Assembly: GCA_900553295.1 (NCBI GenBank)
Contig: USCR01000113.1
Coordinates: forward strand, 1-7,984
DNA from: an uncultured Eubacteriales bacterium
GTDB lineage: Bacteria > Bacillota > Clostridia > Christensenellales > Aristaeellaceae
Length of the DNA stretch: 7,984 nt
Direction: 5' to 3'
The position numbers and the translations under genes are program-made. The notes beneath the pieces were generated by a model. That model was not told the DNA's origin. It was given only the letters and a program-made list of their open reading frames with translations, and made no database searches. Every line of letters starts with the position of its first letter. Position 1 is the first letter of the stretch. Of the stretch, positions 1-5,796 are shown piece after piece.

Positions 1-156
1 GAAGCAGGCATGGAAGTAAACGAAATAGCGGGGGTGTTAGGGCATGTTGATACACGGATGGTTTACACGGTATATGCGCCGTCCCGACATGAAGGCGTTA
101 TGAAACATCTTGCTGGCATGGAGCGGGCAATCAAATCCTTGTGTGATGCCGGATAA
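1..156 (+). CDS. Tyrosine recombinase / integrase, C-terminal fragment
   Basis: Only the last 51 codons are in the window, read in frame 1 to TAA at 154-156; the start lies to the left. The peptide carries the LGH box of tyrosine recombinases (L13-G14-H15 of the visible part), and ten residues later Y25 in the context TVYA, the spacing usual for the nucleophilic tyrosine of phage and ICE integrases. A short basic C-terminal tail follows. Such enzymes cut and rejoin att sites through a 3'-phosphotyrosine intermediate to integrate or excise an element. The tRNA fragment about 190 bp downstream supports a role at a tRNA att site. The upstream catalytic Arg residues cannot be seen, so whether the enzyme is intact is unknown. 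Confidence 0.85.
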   Translation, partial: EAGMEVNEIAGVLGHVDTRMVYTVYAPSRHEGVMKHLAGMERAIKSLCDAG

Positions 157-192
157 ATTGTACCATCATTGCACCAAAATTGATAGTACAAT
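157..192. repeat. Imperfect 12-bp inverted repeat just after the integrase stop
   Basis: The arms at 157-168 (ATTGTACCATCA) and 181-192 (TGATAGTACAAT) are complementary at 11 of 12 positions and separated by 12 bases. The left arm starts directly after the integrase stop codon. There is no T-run after it, so it is a poor intrinsic terminator; it could equally be a binding site for a recombination-directionality protein. Its function is not established. Confidence 0.5.
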
Positions 193-242
193 GACCAGAA
201 AAACGTTTGTATATCAGGAATAAGGCATAATACAAATTTGAA

Positions 243-289
243 ACTCTTTGCACCGGCTTTGCACTTTTGGCTGAAATCCAGCAAAGAGT
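243..289. repeat. Inverted ACTCTTTGC repeats with tandem TTTGCAC boxes
   Basis: ACTCTTTGC at 243-251 is repeated inverted as GCAAAGAGT at 281-289 (perfect 9 bp). Within the same stretch TTTGCAC occurs at 247-253 and again at 258-264, a repeat period of 11 bp or about one helical turn; a related TTGCACC lies at 169-175. Short repeats between an integrase gene and its att core are typical of arm-type integrase or Xis binding sites. That role is inferred from position and spacing only. Confidence 0.45.
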
Positions 290-308
290 GCATTTTCACG
301 GAAAAAGA

Positions 309-342
309 AAAATCCTTGAAACGCTTTCGTTTCAAGGATTTT
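309..342 (-). terminator. Intrinsic terminator downstream of the tRNA segment
   Basis: A perfect 15-bp stem pairs 309-323 with 328-342 around a 4-base loop. Read on the minus strand it begins about five bases after the tRNA CCA end and is followed by a T-rich tract (the complement of the A-rich 301-308), the layout of a rho-independent terminator for a tRNA transcript. On the plus strand it ends in only four T, so it may also stop integrase transcripts, less efficiently. Because it lies on the integrase side of the att core, integration would supply the rebuilt tRNA gene with a terminator. Confidence 0.8.
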
Positions 343-347
343 CGTCT

Positions 348-394
348 TGGTGGGATTAGTAGGGCTCGAACCTATGACCTCCACGATGTCAACG
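348..394 (-). tRNA. Partial tRNA-Val(GAC), 3' half only; att core
   Basis: The minus strand reads as tRNA positions about 30 to 76. It shows a 7-base anticodon loop TTGACAT (386-392, anticodon GAC, Val), the 3' anticodon strand CGTGG (381-385), a 5-base variable loop (376-380), a T-arm with loop TTCGAGC (364-370), the acceptor strand TAATCCC (352-358), discriminator A (351) and CCA (348-350). The T-stem has one A-C mismatch at its base. On the 5' side only the two bases next to the anticodon loop still pair; beyond 394 there is no D-arm and no GGGATTA acceptor 5' strand. This is therefore not a functional tRNA but the 3' segment that elements carry as identity with the target gene. Confidence 0.8.
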
Positions 395-516
395 AAACGT
401 CGTTTATTATTAAACCATCATCATATTGATTATAAAATCATCATCATATCCGCCTCGCCGGAGTGGAAATTCAGGGCGGTTTCCGTGCTCTGTCAGGCAG
501 CGGACCAAAAAGAGAT
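395..516. other. Non-coding stretch right of the att core
   Basis: No credible gene is seen here. The left part is AT-rich and contains an 11-bp direct repeat, CATCATCATAT, at 416-426 and 439-449 (23-bp period, about two helical turns), which could be another protein-binding pair of the att region. The right part (450-510) turns GC-rich and holds only short self-complementary pieces. The open frames crossing this stretch are antisense or out-of-frame readings of the tRNA segment and the downstream promoter. Confidence 0.5.
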
Positions 517-548
517 AGCGCAGGAGGACTTGCAAATCCCCCTGCGCT
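517..548 (+). terminator. Hairpin upstream of the hipBA promoter
   Basis: The arms 517-528 and 537-548 pair over 12 positions with a single A-C mismatch, around an 8-base loop; the outer 8 bp (AGCGCAGG/CCTGCGCT) are perfect and GC-rich. Only three T end the structure, so termination would be weak. It lies immediately upstream of the -35 box of the hipBA promoter, so it may insulate that promoter from leftward transcription. The terminator role is tentative. Confidence 0.45.
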
Positions 549-578
549 TTGCTATACTCAAAATAGATCAAATATGAT
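549..578 (+). promoter_or_regulatory. Predicted sigma-A promoter of hipBA
   Basis: TTGCTA at 549-554 and TATGAT at 573-578 are separated by 18 bp, a plausible -35/-10 pair. The -10 box falls inside the inverted repeat at 559-586, so a repressor bound there would block RNA polymerase. The start of transcription would be near 585, giving a leader of about 50 nt before the hipB start codon. Confidence 0.65.
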
Positions 579-586
579 CTATTTTG
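559..586. promoter_or_regulatory. Perfect inverted-repeat operator, probable HipB site
   Basis: CAAAATAGATCA (559-570) and TGATCTATTTTG (575-586) are perfect 12-bp inverted arms around AATA. TATAC (553-557) and GTATA (586-590) extend the symmetry apart from one unpaired base. The repeat covers the -10 region of the promoter just upstream of the HTH gene. HipB-type antitoxins are known to repress their own operons by binding such palindromes, alone or with HipA. A further half-site, ATATGATC, present at 572-579, recurs at 612-619 close to the ribosome-binding site. Confidence 0.7.
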
Positions 587-636
587 TATAAAATCATTTA
601 ATTTAGCCAATATATGATCCGTTGGAGGAAAACACT

Positions 637-912
637 ATGGGATTTGTCTGGGAAACGCCCGAAGAGATCAACCTTGCACTGGCGCAGCGCCTGAGCCATA
701 TCCGCAAGCGGCGCAAGCTGACCCAGGAGCAGCTCAGCGAAAAGAGCAACGTCAGCTACGGCAGTATCAAGCGCTTTGAAACCAGCGGGCAGATTTCGCT
801 GCTGTCCCTGACCAAGCTCTGCGTTGCCCTGGGCTGCGAGGACGAGATCAAACGCCTATTTACGGCGGTAACCTACGACAGCATCGAGGAGGTACTCCGT
901 GAACGAACGTAA
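637..912 (+). CDS. hipB: HipB-like XRE-family HTH antitoxin
   Basis: This 91-residue protein is almost entirely an XRE/Cro-type helix-turn-helix domain (about residues 16-70). The second and recognition helices lie around residues 30-48 (LTQEQLSEKSNVSYGSIKRFE, split between the two helices). In HipBA systems the antitoxin dimer binds operators and holds the HipA kinase inactive. The ATG at 637 is chosen because GGAGG at 624-628 stands 8 nt before it; an in-frame TTG at 622 would lie on top of that ribosome-binding site. The gene overlaps hipA by 14 nt, implying translational coupling, and is preceded by a palindromic operator, which suggests autorepression. The family call is firm; the antitoxin role comes from its partner. 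Confidence 0.88.
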   Translation: MGFVWETPEEINLALAQRLSHIRKRRKLTQEQLSEKSNVSYGSIKRFETSGQISLLSLTKLCVALGCEDEIKRLFTAVTYDSIEEVLRERT

Positions 913-2026
913 GCTGGATGTCTATCTGGGAGAGCGCCTGGTGGGAACCCTGGCCGAGACGGCCGATCACCGCGCGGCTTTCGCCTATGCGGATGCCTGG
1001 CTGGAGGATGGATTTGCCATCAGCCCCTTTTCCCTGCCCGTGGAGCAAAAGGTGTTCGTGCCGGGTTCGCAGGCCTTTCAGGGATTGTGGGGCGTGTTCG
1101 CGGACAGCTTGCCCGACGCATGGGGCCGCCTGCTGGTGGACCGCATGCTGAAGCAGCGCGGCTTACCTCCTGAAAAGGTCACACCGCTGGAACGCCTGGC
1201 CATTGTGGGAAGCTCCGGCATGGGCGCGCTGACCTATCATCCGGCGTGGGACCTGCACGAACCATCTCACCTGGGAGATCTGGACGCGCTCTCCGCGCAA
1301 TGCCAAGCGCTGCTACTTCAGGAGGACGTCGGCGACTTGGACGCGCTTTTTCAGCTGGGCGGCAGTTCCGGCGGCGCACGGCCCAAGGTAATGACGGCGG
1401 AGTGGGTGATCAAGTTCCCTGCCTCCCGGGAAATGCCGGAAGTGGGGCGCATGGAAAAGGAATACATGGACTGCGCCGCTTCCTGCGGCATTGTGGTTCC
1501 CGAAACCAGGCTGCTGCCCTCCCGGCGTTGCAGCGGCTATTTTGCCGTGCGGCGTTTTGACCGGGAACAGGCTGCCGGTCAAGCCATCCGCCGCCATATG
1601 CTGACGGCCGCCGCTATCCTGGAAACAGACTGGCGCACCGCCTCCATGGATTACCACACGCTGATGAAGCTCACACGCATCCTTTCCCGGAGCAACGCCG
1701 AGGATACGGCGCAGATGTACCGGCGCATGTGCTTCAATGTTTTCGCCCACAATCGGGACGACCACGCCAAGAATTTCAGCTGGCTGTACGATCCGGCACA
1801 GGACTGCTGGCACCCTTCTCCCGCCTATGACCTCACCTGGAGTACCACCTATTATGGCGAGCATGCCACCACGGTGGACGGCAACGGCAAAAACCCCGGC
1901 ATGCAGGAGCTGCTGGCCGTGGGCAAAGCCGCGGGGATGAAAGCGAAAACCTGCCGGGAGATTGCAGAGGAAATCCGGGAAAAGACGGAGGGCTTGGAGC
2001 GGCGGTACCGGGGGATGAGGTCGTGA
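899..2026 (+). CDS. hipA: HipA-family serine/threonine kinase toxin
   Basis: HipA toxins are Ser/Thr kinases that, in E. coli, phosphorylate glutamyl-tRNA synthetase and cause growth arrest and persistence; the target here is unknown. The 375-residue protein is shorter than E. coli HipA (440) but has both parts: an N-terminal subdomain (about 5-115, with SPFSLP and the LWGVFADSLPDAWGR stretch) and a kinase-like C-domain. Visible motifs are the Gly/Ser-rich loop LGGSSGGARPK (153-163), a likely ATP-binding lysine in WVIKFP (K172), the catalytic loop HNRDDHAKN (284-292; D287 and N292 expected to be essential), and the metal-binding Asp of AYDL (D311). Nothing looks broken. Translation starts at GTG 899, with GAGGAGG at 886-892 inside the end of hipB. 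It forms a two-gene operon with hipB; the restriction operon that follows has its own promoter. Confidence 0.9.
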   Translation: MNERKLDVYLGERLVGTLAETADHRAAFAYADAWLEDGFAISPFSLPVEQKVFVPGSQAFQGLWGVFADSLPDAWGRLLVDRMLKQRGLPPEKVTPLERLAIVGSSGMGALTYHPAWDLHEPSHLGDLDALSAQCQALLLQEDVGDLDALFQLGGSSGGARPKVMTAEWVIKFPASREMPEVGRMEKEYMDCAASCGIVVPETRLLPSRRCSGYFAVRRFDREQAAGQAIRRHMLTAAAILETDWRTASMDYHTLMKLTRILSRSNAEDTAQMYRRMCFNVFAHNRDDHAKNFSWLYDPAQDCWHPSPAYDLTWSTTYYGEHATTVDGNGKNPGMQELLAVGKAAGMKAKTCREIAEEIREKTEGLERRYRGMRS

Positions 2027-2033
2027 TTTCCGT

Positions 2034-2062
2034 TTGTCTTTTTCGGCAGTAGCTTGTATAAT
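2034..2062 (+). promoter_or_regulatory. Predicted sigma-A promoter of the hsd operon
   Basis: TTGTCT (2034-2039) and a consensus TATAAT (2057-2062) are separated by 17 bp, just after the hipA stop at 2024-2026. Transcription would begin near 2069, giving a leader of about 50 nt before the hsdM ATG. A 9-bp inverted repeat, TTGTCTTTT (2034-2042) and AAAAGACAA (2070-2078), brackets the core promoter, and GCTTGT (2052-2057) is complementary to ACAAGC (2075-2080). These may be a repressor site or leader structure. Confidence 0.75.
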
Positions 2063-2120
2063 AAAGGGGAAAAGACAAGCAGGAAGGCCATTCTTCCACG
2101 TCAAACGGAGGACGAAACGC

Positions 2121-3671
2121 ATGATAACCGGTGCGATTAAAAATAAAGTGGACAAAATCTGGACGGACATCTGGGCGGGCGGCATCACCAATCCCCTGAC
2201 GGTGATCGAGCAGCTCACCTATCTGATGTTCATCCGTTCCCTGGACGAGAAAGAGCTGGAAACCGAAGAGCTTGAAAACATGACCGGCGAGAAAATGGAC
2301 AAGATTTTCCCGCTCACGCCCTTGGGACAGGCCATGCGCTGGAGCAAGTTCAAGCATGGCGACGCTCGAAACATTTACGAGATTATTTCCAGGCGGGTGT
2401 TCCCGGCCATCAAGAACATGCGCCATGGCCGCCTGCCGGAAATCGACGAACAGGGCGAGCCGGTCTGGCCGGACGCGCCCGCCGGGGACGCCCAAACCGT
2501 CCAGGACGAACCCCAGGAGAATACCGCCTTTGCCCGATACATGAGCGACGCCATGTTCCTCATTCCCACGCCCCAGGTGCTGCAAAAGATCATCACCGGG
2601 CTGGACGACCTCTACGAGCACGACCTTTCCGAGCAGGATATGCAGGGCGACCTGTACGAGTACATGCTGGGCAAGCTGGCCACCGCCGGGCAGAACGGCC
2701 AGTTCCGCACGCCCCGGCATATCATCGCCATGATGGTGGAGCTGCTCCGGCCCACCCCGGAGGACACCATCTGCGATCCCGCCTGCGGCACGGCAGGCTT
2801 CCTGGTGGGGGCGGCGAAGTACATCCGCGACCATTACGAGGACAGCATGACCGCGGAGCAGTGGGAACACTTCGCCGGGGACGCCTTCACCGGCTTTGAC
2901 ATGGACCGTACCATGCTGCGCATTTCCGCCATGAACCTGATGCTCCATGCCATCACCCACCCGGAAATCGACTACAAGGACAGCGTTTCCAAGCAGAACG
3001 ACATCAGCGACCGCTTTACCATGTGCCTGGCCAACCCGCCCTTCAAGGGCACCGTGGACGCCGAGAGTATCAGCGACAACCTGAAAGCCGTCACCAACAC
3101 CAAAAAGACCGAGCTGCTGTTCCTGGCGCTGTTTTTGCGCATGCTAAAAAAGGGCGGACAGTGCGCGTGCATCGTCCCCGACGGCGTGCTGTTCGGCTCC
3201 TCTAAGGCCCACCAGGCCATCCGCAGAGAACTGGTGGAGCGCCACCAGCTGCGGGCGGTGATTTCCATGCCCTCCGGCGTGTTCAAGCCCTATGCGGGGG
3301 TGTCCACGGCGGTGCTGGTGTTCACCAAGACCGGCGCGGGCGGCACGGAAAACGTGTGGTTCTACGACATGAAGGCCGACGGCTTCAGCCTGGACGACAA
3401 GCGCACCGAGGTGGCCGACAACGACATCCCCGACATCATCCACCGCTTCCACCATTTGGAGGAGGAAGCCGGCCGCGACCGCGCCCAGCAGAGCTTCTTT
3501 GTGCCCAGGCAGGAGATTGCGGACAACGGCTACGACCTGTCCATCAACAAGTACAAAAAGGTGGTCTATACGCCGGTGACCTATCCCCCCACCAGCGAAA
3601 TCATGGCGGACCTGCACCGGCTGGAACAGGAGATCATGGCAGGGCTTCAGGAACTGGAGGGGATGCTGTGA
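2121..3671 (+). CDS. hsdM: Type I restriction-modification DNA methyltransferase subunit HsdM
   Basis: HsdM transfers methyl from S-adenosylmethionine to N6 of adenine in the bipartite site chosen by HsdS, and also forms the core of the restriction complex. The 516-residue length is close to EcoKI HsdM (529). The N-terminal helical domain (about 1-150) precedes the N6-methyltransferase fold. Motif I is DPACGTAGFL (D219 onward) and the catalytic motif IV is NPPF (305-308) in the context CLANPPFKG. The C-terminus has the family's DNGYDLSINKYKK segment. ATG 2121 is preferred because GGAGG at 2107-2111 stands 9 nt before it and the conserved N-terminus starts there; an upstream extension to 2034 would read through the promoter. 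Its stop overlaps the hsdS start by one base (TGATG). Confidence 0.95.
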   Translation: MITGAIKNKVDKIWTDIWAGGITNPLTVIEQLTYLMFIRSLDEKELETEELENMTGEKMDKIFPLTPLGQAMRWSKFKHGDARNIYEIISRRVFPAIKNMRHGRLPEIDEQGEPVWPDAPAGDAQTVQDEPQENTAFARYMSDAMFLIPTPQVLQKIITGLDDLYEHDLSEQDMQGDLYEYMLGKLATAGQNGQFRTPRHIIAMMVELLRPTPEDTICDPACGTAGFLVGAAKYIRDHYEDSMTAEQWEHFAGDAFTGFDMDRTMLRISAMNLMLHAITHPEIDYKDSVSKQNDISDRFTMCLANPPFKGTVDAESISDNLKAVTNTKKTELLFLALFLRMLKKGGQCACIVPDGVLFGSSKAHQAIRRELVERHQLRAVISMPSGVFKPYAGVSTAVLVFTKTGAGGTENVWFYDMKADGFSLDDKRTEVADNDIPDIIHRFHHLEEEAGRDRAQQSFFVPRQEIADNGYDLSINKYKKVVYTPVTYPPTSEIMADLHRLEQEIMAGLQELEGML

Positions 3672-4798
3672 TGGCGAGACTGGGGGATGTTTGCACGGTT
3701 GTATCAGGAACAACTCCTAAAAGCGACCATCCGGAATACTGGGATGGCGAAATAAATTGGGTAACGCCAGCCGAATTGACGGATGACTCCAATATTATTT
3801 TTGAAAGCCAAAGAAAAATAACACAACAAGCTGTAAAGGACAGTAGTCTGAAAGCATTTCCTGCGGGTACTGTATTACTTTCCTCAAGGGCACCTATTGG
3901 AAAAGTAGCGATTGCAGGAACAGAAATGTATTGCAATCAGGGATTCAAGAATTTAATATGTTCGGAAAGAATTTATAACCGCTATTTGTATCACTTTTTA
4001 AGAAGTAAAACGGCTTATCTTAATTCATTGGGTCGTGGTGCAACTTTCAAGGAAATATCAAAGAGTATTGTCGAAAATATTGAAATCCCCCTCCCGCCCC
4101 TTGACGAACAGCGCAAAATCGCGGCGGTGCTGGACAAAGTCAGTGACCTGATTGCCAAACGCCGCCAGCAGCTGGACAAGCTGGATACGCTGGTGAAAGC
4201 CCGATTTGTCGAGATGTTCATGGGAGAAGGGTATCCGCAAAAAAACATTGATGAAGTCTCGCTGGGCAAAGGTGAATACGGAGCGCAATCAGCATCGATA
4301 GAGTACACTCCCAACAGACCGCGATATGTGAGAATTACAGATATAAATAACGATGGTACGTTAAATAACGATATGGCAGCATCAATCAATCCTACTGATG
4401 ATGAACAATATCGACTGTCATATGGCGATTTCATGTTTGCTCGAATGGGCGCAACTGTCGGTAAAACCTATGCATTCATCGATGGTAACCAGATTTTTGC
4501 TGGATACCTAATCCGATACAGACTGAATCAAGAGATTATTAATCCACGTTATTTGTTTTGGTTTACAAGAACGGATGAATATTGGAACTGGATAAAACTT
4601 AATCAAAATGGTGCAGCTCAGCCGGGAATCAATGCCAAAAAGTACGGCTCATTGCGTATACCGGTACCGCCCATTGAAGAACAAAACGCTTTTGCTTTCT
4701 TCGTAGAACAAACCGACAAATCAAAATTGATAGTTAAACAGAGCCTCGAACAGTTAGAAACGCTAAAAAAGTCCCTGATGCAGCAATACTTTGGATGA
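3671..4798 (+). CDS. hsdS: Type I restriction-modification specificity subunit HsdS
   Basis: HsdS chooses the bipartite recognition sequence, each half read by one target-recognition domain (TRD), and bridges two HsdM. The 375-residue protein has the usual layout: TRD1 (about 1-138), a first conserved helical spacer (139-185, beginning IEIPLPPLDEQRKIAAVLDK), TRD2 (about 186-327), and a second conserved region (328-372, beginning RIPVPPIEEQ). TRD1 and TRD2 are AT-rich, whereas the DNA of the first spacer (4085-4225) is GC-rich like hsdM, the signature of TRD exchange. The second conserved region is AT-rich too. The start is the ATG overlapping the hsdM stop; longer upstream readings are hsdM in another frame. 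The target sequence cannot be predicted by eye. Confidence 0.95.
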   Translation: MARLGDVCTVVSGTTPKSDHPEYWDGEINWVTPAELTDDSNIIFESQRKITQQAVKDSSLKAFPAGTVLLSSRAPIGKVAIAGTEMYCNQGFKNLICSERIYNRYLYHFLRSKTAYLNSLGRGATFKEISKSIVENIEIPLPPLDEQRKIAAVLDKVSDLIAKRRQQLDKLDTLVKARFVEMFMGEGYPQKNIDEVSLGKGEYGAQSASIEYTPNRPRYVRITDINNDGTLNNDMAASINPTDDEQYRLSYGDFMFARMGATVGKTYAFIDGNQIFAGYLIRYRLNQEIINPRYLFWFTRTDEYWNWIKLNQNGAAQPGINAKKYGSLRIPVPPIEEQNAFAFFVEQTDKSKLIVKQSLEQLETLKKSLMQQYFG

Positions 4799-4807
4799 GG
4801 TGATATT

Positions 4808-5038
4808 ATGGAATGGTTTATGCAACAAAATCAAGTTGTCCAGGCAGCAATAATCACCGGGATTTTTGGCGTTATTACTGCAATAATAACAGGTGCATTT
4901 AATTTGATAAAATCTCAATGGTCTCGTCAAAGCAAAGATAGCAAGATGCATGATTCTACGATCAATATTATGCAATCAACCACTGGAAATAATAATACTT
5001 TTATTGGAGTACAGAATAATAAGGATGATCGAAAATGA
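4808..5038 (+). CDS. Small single-span membrane protein with NTFI-motif tail
   Basis: No named family is recognised for this 76-residue protein. One hydrophobic segment (about residues 10-34, VVQAAIITGIFGVITAIITG onward) is followed by basic residues (K35, R40, K43, K46), predicting a short outside N-terminus and a cytoplasmic tail. The tail (about 50-76) is rich in Asn, Gln, Thr and Gly and contains NTFI-x-x-Q-x-N (63-71). The same motif is at the N-terminus of the next protein, suggesting that the two interact. The gene starts 9 nt after hsdS, with GAGGTGA (4797-4803) as ribosome-binding site, and overlaps the following gene by 4 nt (ATGA). It is AT-rich, unlike hsdM and hsdR. A pore-forming or membrane-anchor role in abortive infection is inference. 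Confidence 0.8.
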   Translation: MEWFMQQNQVVQAAIITGIFGVITAIITGAFNLIKSQWSRQSKDSKMHDSTINIMQSTTGNNNTFIGVQNNKDDRK

Positions 5039-5796
5039 GTGAAATGAAAAATATATCTCAAAATGCTAGCCTTGGTGCAAAAGGAAATACTTTCATAGCA
5101 GAACAACATAACTATAATGGACTTTCACCTCAAGATGCATTTCAAATGGCGTTTTCCATGTTTAAAGAATATTATCCGCAGCTTCGTCAAAATGCTCTAG
5201 AAGAAGTACATAGAATTGTAGAGCGAGAGCTTCAAAAGGTATCTAAAAATGATATACAACCTCCAACTGCTAAAATTGTTGTTCCACTCCTTCAAAATGC
5301 GAGTTTAACCGATGATACTGAACTGCGCGAGATGTATGGAAAATTACTTGCTGGCGATATGAATAAACAACTAAAACAATATGTTCACCCTGCATACGTT
5401 GCAATCGTTAATCAGATGTCTTGTGATGATGCAATATTGTTTCATAAGATATGTGAAATTAACGATAGCATACCAGTTGCAAGTATAAAATTTACGTTTG
5501 AAAGCAAATATCTAACGCTTGTATTTCCAAGATTTTTCAGTCCTTTTTTTGCTGACATGGACCCTTGGAAAGTTTCGCTTTGCATTGAAAATCTATCTCG
5601 CCTCAATATCATTCATCTTTTTGAAGGAAATGTTATTAGTTACGATTATGAGAAAATAAAACAGGAGTCATTTGTCATAGAGAGATTTGAATTTGCAAAG
5701 AAAAATAATACATCAAGAGAACTTTCAATAGAAATGACGAAATATGTTATCCAGATAAATGACTTTGGTCGTGGACTATCAAAACTGTGTTTTTAA
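5035..5796 (+). CDS. Abi-alpha (DUF4393)-like abortive-infection protein
   Basis: The body of this 253-residue protein resembles the Abi-alpha/DUF4393 family, linked by name to abortive infection though poorly characterised. The supporting pattern is PP-x(5)-VVPLLQNAS (77-90), then DDTELREMYGKLLAGDMN (93-110), VHPAYVAIVNQMS (117-129), an ENLSRLNII segment (185-193) and a final FGRGLSKLCF (244-253). Residues 6-26 form an Asn/Gln/Gly-rich leader with GNTFIAEQHN, matching the tail of the upstream membrane protein. A helix-rich stretch (32-70) links leader and body. No transmembrane span or signal peptide is evident, so it is probably cytosolic. The start ATG overlaps the previous stop (ATGA) and hsdR starts 14 nt downstream, placing it inside the restriction operon. 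The DNA is markedly AT-rich, suggesting separate acquisition. Confidence 0.8.
   Translation: MSEMKNISQNASLGAKGNTFIAEQHNYNGLSPQDAFQMAFSMFKEYYPQLRQNALEEVHRIVERELQKVSKNDIQPPTAKIVVPLLQNASLTDDTELREMYGKLLAGDMNKQLKQYVHPAYVAIVNQMSCDDAILFHKICEINDSIPVASIKFTFESKYLTLVFPRFFSPFFADMDPWKVSLCIENLSRLNIIHLFEGNVISYDYEKIKQESFVIERFEFAKKNNTSRELSIEMTKYVIQINDFGRGLSKLCF

Noticed and set aside
238..610. Small open frames over the tRNA fragment and the hipBA promoter, on both strands
   Set aside because: They are readings of the tRNA antisense strand (a well-known source of false peptides) or of the promoter and operator, and none has a convincing ribosome-binding site.
622..636. TTG at 622 as an earlier hipB start
   Set aside because: It falls on the GGAGG ribosome-binding site that serves ATG 637, so it has no room for a site of its own.
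2034..2120. N-terminal extension of HsdM starting in the hipA-hsdM gap
   Set aside because: The extension would be encoded by the promoter and leader, is unlike HsdM N-termini, and ATG 2121 has a good ribosome-binding site.
1313..2960. Two long minus-strand open frames opposite hipA and hsdM (1313-2218 and 1833-2960)
   Set aside because: They are shadows of GC-rich coding on the plus strand, cross the hsd promoter, and have low-complexity His/Gly/Pro-rich translations with no family resemblance.
3356..3670. N-terminal extension of HsdS into hsdM
   Set aside because: The added residues are an out-of-frame reading of hsdM. The TGATG overlap gives a normal HsdS start and length.
3671..4798. 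Phase-variable, invertible hsdS
   Set aside because: No second partial hsdS, no inverted copies of a TRD and no recombinase beside hsdS are present in the window; the integrase fragment is 3.5 kb away next to a tRNA core.
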